Below are positions 23,327 to 30,572 of a stretch of 32,030 bases of DNA, piece after piece (positions within the stretch are counted from its first letter, which is position 1; each line of letters begins with the position of its first letter). A program made the translations under genes and the position numbers. The stretch lies in assembly GCA_020686985.1 (NCBI GenBank), contig JAJEPU010000039.1:1-32030 (forward strand), written 5' to 3'. Below the pieces are notes generated by a model. The model made no database searches, had not been told where the DNA came from, and was given only the letters and a program-made list of their open reading frames with translations. The DNA comes from Brotaphodocola catenula (GTDB taxonomy: Bacteria > Bacillota > Clostridia > Lachnospirales > Lachnospiraceae).

Positions 23327-25429
23327 TTAGGACTCCATGCGGTCTACCTTCGATGCTCTCGCCTCAACCTCTTTCTTCTGGATATCACCAGGAGCCTGCT
23401 CGTAGCGGGAGAACTCGTACTCATAGACACCGATTCCGCCTGTCATCGAGCGCAGGTCGGTGTTGTATCCGAACAGCTCAGACATCGGAATATCTGCCTC
23501 GATCACCTGTTTGCCGTGATGATCGGAATTCATGCCGAGCACACGACCTCTTCTGCGGTTCAAATCGCCCATGACATCGCCGGTGAACTTATCCGGAACG
23601 GTAACTTTCAGGGATGCGATCGGCTCAAGCAGAACCGGATTTGCCTCCATGAAGCCCTTCTTAAATGCCATCATTGCAGCGGTCTTGAATGCCATCTCGG
23701 AGGAATCTACCGGATGATAGGAACCATCTACAAGAGTTGCCTTCACGCCGACAACCGGATATGCTGCAAGCGGTCCTCTCAGACAGCTCTCTGCGACACC
23801 CTTCTCAACTGCCGGGAAGTAGTTCTTCGGAACGGCTCCGCCGAAGACTTTCTCCTCGAATACATACGGCTTCTCAAGGTCACCGGACGGCTCAAATTCC
23901 ATCTTAACATCGCCATACTGACCATGTCCGCCGGACTGCTTCTTGTATTTGCCCTGTACGCTGACTTTCTTTCTCAGCGTCTCGCGGAATGCAAATTTCG
24001 GCTTGCACAGCTCAATCTCAACCTTATAACGGTTCAACAGCTTGCTCACAACAACTTCCAACTGCTGATCACCGATTCCATAGAGCAGAAGCTGGCGGTT
24101 CTCCTTATCGTTGACGGACTTGAGCGTCAGATCCTCTTCCATCAGCTTTGCAAGAGCACTCGATACCTTATCCTCATCGCCCTTTGTCACGGTCTTATAA
24201 CGCATGTATGTATAAGGTGTGGAAATCTGCGGTTTGTGGTATACGATCGGAGCTGAACGCAGGGCAATCGTATCGCCGGTCTGGGTCACAGCAAGTTTTG
24301 CAACGGCTCCGATATCACCAGCCTTGAGCTCTGGAACCTCGATCACATCTTTACCTCTAAGCAGGTAAACCTTTGCGATCTTCTCCTCAGCGTCCTTGTT
24401 GACGTTGTAAATCGTGCTGTCCGGTTTCAGAACGCCGGTACAGATCTTCATCAGAGAATATTTTCCGATAAACGGATCTACGACGGTCTTGAAGACTCTT
24501 GCAGATAAAGAAACCTCATCATTATACTTTGCGGTGAAACGCTCTCCGGTAGAGACATCCACACCGATACACTCAAACTTGTCCGGAGACGGAAGATAAC
24601 GGTCAATAACCTGCAACAGAGTCTTGAATCCCTGGCAGTTCACACCGGAACCCATCAGAACCGGAACGATCGAACCATCTATCACATGTTCCCTCAGAGC
24701 GCCCTGAATTTCCTCAAGCGTAAATTCTTCGCCGGAGAAGTAGCGCTCCATATATTCCTCACAGGTCTCTGCAACTGCCTCGAGCAGTGCGTCACGGGCG
24801 ATACCCAGATTCTTTTGGGAATAATCAGGAATCTCACATTCTTCGTAATCACTCAGATTGGTGAAACGTCTGCCTGCCATCTTTACCACATTCACATAGC
24901 CGACAAACTTTTCTTTTTCGCGGATCGGGAGCTGGAACGGAGCGATACATCTTCCGAATCTTCTCTCCAGTTTCAGCACGAGCTCACGGAAGCTCGCATG
25001 ATCGTCATCCATGTTGGTAACGAAAATCACTCTCGGCAGGTGTAACTTATCACAAAGTTCCCATGCCTTTTCTGTACCTACTTCAATTCCTGCCTTGCAG
25101 TTTACGACGATGATCGCGGCATCGGCCACACTGGCTGCCTCTTCTGCTTCACCGACAAAATCAAAATATCCCGGTGTATCTAACACATTGATCTTCATGG
25201 GGCCGTGATCTCCGGCATACTCCAGCGGGATCATGGAGGTAGAGATTGAGAACTGACGCTTGATCTCTTCTTTGTCATAGTCACTGATGGTATTTCCATC
25301 TGCAACTTTGCCCATACGTTTGGTGACTCCGGTTACCAGTGCCAGCGCCTCCGCAACCGTCGTCTTACCGGCCCCGCCATGGCCAAGCAGAACGACGTTA
25401 CGGATCTGTTTCGTTCCATATACGTTCAT
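23327..25429 (-). CDS. EF-G-like translational GTPase (EF-G paralogue)
   Basis: 700 aa, full EF-G length with all five domains. G1 is GHGGAGKTT (16-24). G3 is DTPGYFDF with Y88 where canonical EF-G has histidine. G4 is TNMD (138-141) instead of NKMD. The region GGHGQYGDVKMEFEP in domain IV matches EF-G. The start is supported by AGGAGGG. It is not in an str operon (no rpsL, rpsG or tuf nearby), so it is a second, EF-G2-type factor rather than the housekeeping one. Whether it acts in translocation, ribosome recycling or ribosome protection cannot be told from sequence. Confidence 0.88.
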   Translation of the reverse strand: MNVYGTKQIRNVVLLGHGGAGKTTVAEALALVTGVTKRMGKVADGNTISDYDKEEIKRQFSISTSMIPLEYAGDHGPMKINVLDTPGYFDFVGEAEEAASVADAAIIVVNCKAGIEVGTEKAWELCDKLHLPRVIFVTNMDDDHASFRELVLKLERRFGRCIAPFQLPIREKEKFVGYVNVVKMAGRRFTNLSDYEECEIPDYSQKNLGIARDALLEAVAETCEEYMERYFSGEEFTLEEIQGALREHVIDGSIVPVLMGSGVNCQGFKTLLQVIDRYLPSPDKFECIGVDVSTGERFTAKYNDEVSLSARVFKTVVDPFIGKYSLMKICTGVLKPDSTIYNVNKDAEEKIAKVYLLRGKDVIEVPELKAGDIGAVAKLAVTQTGDTIALRSAPIVYHKPQISTPYTYMRYKTVTKGDEDKVSSALAKLMEEDLTLKSVNDKENRQLLLYGIGDQQLEVVVSKLLNRYKVEIELCKPKFAFRETLRKKVSVQGKYKKQSGGHGQYGDVKMEFEPSGDLEKPYVFEEKVFGGAVPKNYFPAVEKGVAESCLRGPLAAYPVVGVKATLVDGSYHPVDSSEMAFKTAAMMAFKKGFMEANPVLLEPIASLKVTVPDKFTGDVMGDLNRRRGRVLGMNSDHHGKQVIEADIPMSELFGYNTDLRSMTGGIGVYEYEFSRYEQAPGDIQKKEVEARASKVDRMES

Positions 25430-25470
25430 AAAATCCCTCCTGTTAAATTAGATTTTTGTCTTATGGATAT

Positions 25471-25499
25471 ATTTTACTAAAAATTTTGTAAAATTTCAA
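25471..25499 (-). promoter_or_regulatory. Promoter of the EF-G-like gene
   Basis: The minus strand reads TTGAAA, 17 bases, TAAAAT. The predicted start near 25464 leaves a leader of about 35 nt before the ATG at 25429. Confidence 0.75.
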
Positions 25500-25729
25500 G
25501 AGTTAAATGCAATTTGCACGAAAAAATTTTCGTATTTTTCTGATCTGTGGGAAGGTTCGTGAAATTACGAATGTTTCTGCGTTTTTTATCATGCAGATAC
25601 GCCAATCTGCGCAATCCTGTCAGACGTTATCAAGGACAACGACGTGTTTTTTTGGCAAAATCTGCTCCTTTCCCTGTACCATACAAATTTTTCCGTACAG
25701 AAAATTCCCATCCGTGTACCACAACATCA

Positions 25730-25749
25730 TCATTACTTTAAAGTGATGA
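25730..25749. promoter_or_regulatory. 20-bp palindrome upstream of the tyrA -35
   Basis: TCATTACTTT and AAAGTGATGA form a palindrome with one mismatch pair. It ends four bases before the -35 at 25754, a position suited to a repressor or activator. The protein that would bind is unknown. Confidence 0.5.
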
Positions 25750-25753
25750 ATCG

Positions 25754-25782
25754 TTGACATTTACTTTCACATACGATAAAAT
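25754..25782 (+). promoter_or_regulatory. Promoter of the tyrA-aroA operon
   Basis: TTGACA, 17 bases, TAAAAT. The leader of about 150 nt is unusually T-rich and has a direct repeat of TTTCCTATTTATTTT (about 25792 and 25808). No terminator is seen in it. The rest of 25500-25753 shows short palindromes but no gene. Confidence 0.82.
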
Positions 25783-25940
25783 GGTCTTGTTTCCTATTTA
25801 TTTTGTGATTTCCTATTTATTTTCCTAGTTTATTTAGTTGTTTGTTTTTATTTTAGATTTTTTATTCGGAATTTTTTGTAGTTGTTTGGATTTTCGGATT
25901 TATTATTTTATTTTATTATTTAAATCAGGAGGATTTTCCA

Positions 25941-27041
25941 ATGATAGATTCCACGTTTGGATTTATCGGTTTTGGACTGATCGGAGGCTCGATCGCGAAA
26001 GGAATCAAGCGAACCAATCCGAGCACCCGTATTATGGCCTACATGCGCACACGCGCAAAACTGGAGCAGGCACAGCGTGACGGTATCGTCGATCTGATCT
26101 TGGACGGTCCATGCGAATCGCTTCGCGAGTGTGACATTGTCTTTTTATGCACTCCGGTTGAATACAATGCCAGCTATCTCTCTGAGATTCGCCCTTACCT
26201 CAAGCCTGGTGCAGTCCTGACTGATGTCGGAAGCACGAAGAGCGATATTCACAAAGTTGTGACCGAGCTTGGCATGGAGGATGTCTTTGTCGGCGGTCAT
26301 CCGATGGCAGGCTCCGAGAAGACCGGCTATGAGAATGCGACTGATCACTTGCTTGAGAACGCCTACTACATCATCACTCCGACTGCCAAGAGCCGTAAGG
26401 AGGACGTTGACCGCATGGTTGAGGTTGCAAAAGCAATCGACTCGATCCCGATTGTCCTCGACTATCAACAGCACGACCGCATTGTCGCTGCAATCAGTCA
26501 TCTTCCTCACCTGATTGCGTCCAGCCTTGTCAATCTCGTCAAGGATTCCGATGATCCAGAAGGCAGAATGAAACTCCTCGCCGCAGGCGGTTTCAAGGAC
26601 ATCACCCGAATCGCCTCCTCCTCCCCTGAAATGTGGGAGCAGATCTGTATGACAAACACCGGCAACATCATCGATCTGATGGATGACTATATTGAGGCGC
26701 TCTCCCACATCCGGGACGAGCTTCATCAGAAAAATGGAACGGCAATCTACGACCTCTTTGATTCCTCCCGCAGTTACCGCAACTCCTTCACCGAGCGCGC
26801 AAGAGGTTCTGTGACTCCGGATTATTCCTTCACCGTTGATATCGTCGATGAGCCAGGTGCAATCGCCACACTCGCCTGCATTTTAAGCGCAAGAGGCATC
26901 AGTATGAGCAACATCGGAATCAACCACAACCGCGAACACGGCGAGGGTGCTCTGCGAATCACCTTCTATGATGAGAACAGTATGAATGCCGCATGGGCAC
27001 AGTTGAAGAAATACAATTATGAACTGATCAAAACGCCGTAA
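25941..27041 (+). CDS. tyrA: Prephenate dehydrogenase with ACT domain
   Basis: 366 aa. The Rossmann motif FGFIGFGLIGGS (G10-x-G12-x2-G15) is at the start, followed by GGHPMAGSEKTGYENA and the helical dimerisation domain with ISHLPHLIASSLV, all standard for TyrA. Residues from about 295 form an ACT domain (DIVDEPGAIATLACILSARGISM), which usually binds tyrosine as a feedback inhibitor. It oxidises prephenate to 4-hydroxyphenylpyruvate in tyrosine synthesis. RBS CAGGAGG lies nine bases before the ATG. It is followed 68 bases later by aroA. Confidence 0.93.
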   Translation: MIDSTFGFIGFGLIGGSIAKGIKRTNPSTRIMAYMRTRAKLEQAQRDGIVDLILDGPCESLRECDIVFLCTPVEYNASYLSEIRPYLKPGAVLTDVGSTKSDIHKVVTELGMEDVFVGGHPMAGSEKTGYENATDHLLENAYYIITPTAKSRKEDVDRMVEVAKAIDSIPIVLDYQQHDRIVAAISHLPHLIASSLVNLVKDSDDPEGRMKLLAAGGFKDITRIASSSPEMWEQICMTNTGNIIDLMDDYIEALSHIRDELHQKNGTAIYDLFDSSRSYRNSFTERARGSVTPDYSFTVDIVDEPGAIATLACILSARGISMSNIGINHNREHGEGALRITFYDENSMNAAWAQLKKYNYELIKTP

Positions 27042-27109
27042 CAGGGTCTTAAACAGTTAAAAACAAAGTACATCTCACTATATTTTAAAGCAGGAGGTTA
27101 TCGATAGTT

Positions 27110-28384
27110 ATGAAATTTACAAGATCAAACGGACTTCACGGTGAAGTCACGATTCCGGGAGACAAATCCATCTCCCACCGCAGCGTCATGTTCGGTTCAA
27201 TCGCAAAAGGCGAGACCGAAATCACCAACTTTCTTCAGGGAGCAGACTGTCTCTCCACAATTTCCTGCTTCCGCGCAATGGGAATTGAGATTGAGAATGA
27301 CGGAAACCGCGTTCTCGTTCACGGAAAGGGACTTCATGGTCTCACAAAGCCGAATCACGTCCTCGACTGCGGAAACAGTGGCACAACCACCCGCCTGATC
27401 TCCGGCATTCTCTCCGCTCAGAATTTCGATGTTACCCTGACCGGTGATGCCTCGATCCAGAAGCGTCCGATGAAACGAATCATGGATCCTCTGTCCCTGA
27501 TGGGTGCCGACATCCGAAGCATCAATGGAAATGGCTGTGCCCCGCTTGCAATCTCCGGTCGTCTGCTTCACGGCATCCACTATCAGTCTCCGGTGGCCTC
27601 CGCCCAGGTCAAATCCGCAATTCTCCTCGCCGGTCTCTATGCAGACGGAGAAACCCGTGTGACCGAGCCTTATGTCTCCCGCAATCACTCTGAGCTGATG
27701 CTCTCCCACTTTGGCGCTGATGTCCACACCGAGGATACGACCGCAGTGATCCGCCCTGTGAAAGAACTCTACGGACAAAAAATCGAAGTGCCGGGAGACA
27801 TCTCCTCTGCCGCCTTCTTCCTCGCTGCCGGTCTTCTGATCCCGGACTCCGAGATCTTGATCAGGAATGTCGGCATCAACCCGACACGAGACGGTATTCT
27901 GCGTATCTGCAAGGATATGGGTGCTGACATCACGCTGCTCAATGAAAAGACAAGCGGAGAACCGACCGCCGACCTTCTTGTGCGCTCAAGCAGACTGCAC
28001 GGCACCGTGATCGGCGGATCTGTGATTCCAACTCTGATCGACGAACTGCCGATGATCGCTGCAATGGCATGTTTCGCTGAGGGCGAGACGATCATTAAGG
28101 ATGCTTCCGAATTAAAGGTTAAGGAATCCAACCGCATTGCTGTCATGGTAGAGAACCTCTCCGCAATGGGCGCCGATGTGGAGGAAACCGAGGACGGAAT
28201 GATTATCCGTGGCGGAAAGTCTCTGCACGGGGCTGTGATTGACAGCCATCTCGATCATCGAATTGCGATGACGTTTGCGATCACCGGATGCATGGCAGAA
28301 GGCGAGACCGAGATTCTCGGAGCAGAGTGTGTCAATATCTCCTATCCGGGATTCTACGACGATTTAAAACGTCTCTCCAAATAG
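27110..28384 (+). CDS. aroA: 3-phosphoshikimate 1-carboxyvinyltransferase (EPSP synthase), class II-like
   Basis: 424 aa. It joins shikimate-3-phosphate and phosphoenolpyruvate in chorismate synthesis. PGDKSISHRS (16-25), CGNSGTTTRL (87-96) and KRPMKRIMDPL (118-128) are EPSP synthase motifs. The four motifs reported as typical of class II enzymes are all present: GDKS (17-20), SAQVK (164-168), RNHSE (191-195) and NPTR (257-260). AGGAGG lies 12 bases before the ATG. A strong terminator follows. With tyrA it forms a short aromatic operon; other shikimate genes are not in the window. Confidence 0.95.
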   Translation: MKFTRSNGLHGEVTIPGDKSISHRSVMFGSIAKGETEITNFLQGADCLSTISCFRAMGIEIENDGNRVLVHGKGLHGLTKPNHVLDCGNSGTTTRLISGILSAQNFDVTLTGDASIQKRPMKRIMDPLSLMGADIRSINGNGCAPLAISGRLLHGIHYQSPVASAQVKSAILLAGLYADGETRVTEPYVSRNHSELMLSHFGADVHTEDTTAVIRPVKELYGQKIEVPGDISSAAFFLAAGLLIPDSEILIRNVGINPTRDGILRICKDMGADITLLNEKTSGEPTADLLVRSSRLHGTVIGGSVIPTLIDELPMIAAMACFAEGETIIKDASELKVKESNRIAVMVENLSAMGADVEETEDGMIIRGGKSLHGAVIDSHLDHRIAMTFAITGCMAEGETEILGAECVNISYPGFYDDLKRLSK

Positions 28385-28399
28385 GCAAAAAATAAGCTG

Positions 28400-28457
28400 A
28401 AAACAGGAGGACAAGCAGGAGGAAGAACATGGATTCTTTCCTCCTGTTTTTTTCTGT
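28400..28457 (+). terminator. Terminator of the tyrA-aroA operon
   Basis: AAAACAGGAGGA pairs with TCCTCCTGTTTT and is followed by a T-tract. It begins 16 bases after the aroA stop. Confidence 0.88.
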
Positions 28458-28589
28458 TTTTTCCTATTGTTCTCTCTGCCTTTCTCCTTATCTTTCTCTC
28501 TGTCTTCTTCCGTTTCTTAATTTTCTCTTTCGTTTTCTTTGCATATTCTTTCCATATTCTTTCATTCGATCTCAACTTCCCAAAAAGCC

Positions 28590-28618
28590 TTGGCAATCCA
28601 TTTTTCCTATTGTATAAT
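28590..28618 (+). promoter_or_regulatory. Promoter of the secreted esterase gene
   Basis: TTGGCA, 17 bases, TATAAT. The start near 28625 leaves about 34 bases before the ATG. The preceding stretch 28436-28570 is almost purely pyrimidine on this strand. Confidence 0.82.
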
Positions 28619-28658
28619 AAAACCCGTGAAAATTTAATATTGAATTAGGAGACGAAGA

Positions 28659-30287
28659 ATGAAAAAGTACACACGATTAAAAGCACTGCTTTTAGGCTGT
28701 GTCTGTGCACTCACCACAGCATTCTCTGCTGTGCCCGCACGGGCTGATACCATTGTTGCCTCTCAGGATGCTCCTTCGGGAAATTCGATGTCCAACGCGA
28801 TCTCGGTAGATGGGACAAACACCACCTCCACCGGACCGACACTCTGGGTAGTCGGAGATTCCACCGCGACCTCATTCAGTGACACCAACTACTACTCCCC
28901 TCGCTATGGCTGGGGAACCCAGTTAGGTCTCTACATCAAGGGCATCAACATTCAGAACCTTGCCGTTTCCGGCGCAAGCTCCAAGAGTTACGTTGATATG
29001 AGTCAGTATCAGCAGTTGATGCAGAGCGTTAAGTCCGGAGATTATGTTATGATCGGCTTTGGTCACAACGATGAGCGCGCAGAACTTGGACGTTACACCA
29101 ATCCGAACGGTTCTCCTTCCACCAGCGGTTCGTTCCAGTATTATCTGTATGAGAAATACATCAAACCGATCCGCGACAAGGGCGCAAATCCGATTCTTGT
29201 CACCCCGATTGTCCGCAGAAACACCGGAAACAATTACACCGGAGAGAGTGGACACATCACAACCACGGTCAAGAATGAGGAGGGAACATTCGAGGGCGGA
29301 AACTACGCCAAGGCAATCTGGGCAGTCGGTGTCGGCAAGAGTGTTCCTGTTCTCGATCTGACTGCACGCACAAAAGCTGTCTACGAACAGCTCGGTGCAG
29401 ACGGTGTCAAGAATCGTCACGCGTGGACTTCTCAGCGCGAGGTCAGCATTGATAACACGCACACGAACCTCTACGGCGCACAGTGCAACGCCTGGTTCAT
29501 CGCTGATGAGCTGTTAAAGAGCAACAGCGATTTAAAGAACTATGTCGTAGCAAACCCGCAGGTTCCGCAGTTCAATGACAGTGCAATCAACACCTCATAT
29601 CAGGGAAGTTCTTTTACTGCACCGACGACACTCAGTGCTCTCTGGTATCAGGCAGGCGACTGGAAACCGACCGTATTCGGTGACATCGACGGACCGGAGT
29701 ATTTGAACAACCTCTACTTCAGCCTGCATCCGGAAGATGACGGTTCGATCCGCATGGCAGTCGGTGAGCCTTCCGGCGGTGTCCGCTCTGCCTCTGTCGG
29801 TAAGATTGCACAGAACAGCGATGGTATTGCGATGTATTATCAGGCAGTTCCCTCCAACCGGAACTTTACACTGTCTGCTGATATGACGATTAACAGCTTC
29901 GGCAAGAACAATCAGGCTTCGTTTGGTCTGATGGTTCGCGATGATGTCTATCTTGACACGATCTTAAACGACACGCTCGGCGATTACGTTGCAGCAGGTC
30001 CGCTGATGCTCGGATCAAGTTCTCCGTGGAACTGCTTCGCCCGCAAGAATGGCGAGCTGACTTCCGGCGGTGGTCTTGTAAAGGGCTACAATGCAGGAGA
30101 TACCGTGCACGTTGAGATCCGCAAGGGTCCGGACGGATACACCTGTGTATTCGGCGAGAATCCGGCAGTTTCCGCAGGATTTGACTTCCCGCTGACTGCG
30201 ATTGATTCCGACAATGTATATGTTGGTATGTTCGTATCAAGAAATGCAGATGTAACCTTCCGCAATGTCAATTTGACGTTGCAGTAA
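28659..30287 (+). CDS. Secreted SGNH/GDSL esterase, rhamnogalacturonan acetylesterase-like
   Basis: 542 aa. A signal peptide (1 to about 29, cleavage near ARAD) is followed by an SGNH hydrolase domain: block I WVVGDSTAT with nucleophile S68, block II glycine G105 in AVSGASS, block III GHND with N137, and block V D265-x2-H268. GDSTAT and GHND favour the CE12 rhamnogalacturonan/pectin acetylesterase group. Residues about 330-542 form a beta-rich module, probably a concanavalin-like carbohydrate-binding domain (FTLSADMTINSFGKNNQASFGLMVRDD). It would remove acetyl groups from pectin or related polysaccharide outside the cell. RBS TAGGAG is good, and it stands alone between its promoter and terminator. 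Substrate is inferred. Confidence 0.85.
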   Translation: MKKYTRLKALLLGCVCALTTAFSAVPARADTIVASQDAPSGNSMSNAISVDGTNTTSTGPTLWVVGDSTATSFSDTNYYSPRYGWGTQLGLYIKGINIQNLAVSGASSKSYVDMSQYQQLMQSVKSGDYVMIGFGHNDERAELGRYTNPNGSPSTSGSFQYYLYEKYIKPIRDKGANPILVTPIVRRNTGNNYTGESGHITTTVKNEEGTFEGGNYAKAIWAVGVGKSVPVLDLTARTKAVYEQLGADGVKNRHAWTSQREVSIDNTHTNLYGAQCNAWFIADELLKSNSDLKNYVVANPQVPQFNDSAINTSYQGSSFTAPTTLSALWYQAGDWKPTVFGDIDGPEYLNNLYFSLHPEDDGSIRMAVGEPSGGVRSASVGKIAQNSDGIAMYYQAVPSNRNFTLSADMTINSFGKNNQASFGLMVRDDVYLDTILNDTLGDYVAAGPLMLGSSSPWNCFARKNGELTSGGGLVKGYNAGDTVHVEIRKGPDGYTCVFGENPAVSAGFDFPLTAIDSDNVYVGMFVSRNADVTFRNVNLTLQ

Positions 30288-30312
30288 ATATTTACAACAT
30301 TTACAGGAAGCA

Positions 30313-30389
30313 AAAAATCCCCTTCCATACAGAAATGGATCTGATCAATTTATATCATCCATCTTCTGTGTGGAGGGGGATTTTCTTTT
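30313..30389 (+). terminator. Terminator of the esterase gene
   Basis: A long stem pairs AAAATCCCC, TTCCA, ACAGAA and ATGGAT with ATCCAT, TTCTGT, TGGAGG and GGGATTTT, and TCTTTT follows. On the minus strand it also ends in a short T-run. Confidence 0.85.
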
Positions 30390-30491
30390 GACTTGATCTT
30401 TTACTTTGATCTTTCAGAACTTTATAGCTTATGTGAACATGGGCAATCTGAATGTGTGGAGAACAATTGATCGAATTGTTCTATGCAATGC

Positions 30492-30520
30492 AAAAACGGC
30501 GGGGAGTCAAACTCCCCGCC
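30492..30520 (-). terminator. Terminator of the surface-protein gene
   Basis: On the minus strand GGCGGGGAG pairs perfectly with CTCCCCGCC around a five-base loop, followed by GTTTTTG. It lies 53 bases beyond the stop at 30573. Confidence 0.93.
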
Positions 30521-30572
30521 ATCCTTGTATCAATCCCTTACGGAATTTATTTATTGATTTGATTACGATTGA

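Noticed and set aside
23327-25429. Tetracycline ribosomal-protection gene
   Set aside because: EF-G-like proteins and Tet(M/O/W) share a fold, but the sequence reads as an EF-G2-type paralogue with no attenuator leader or mobile-element context.
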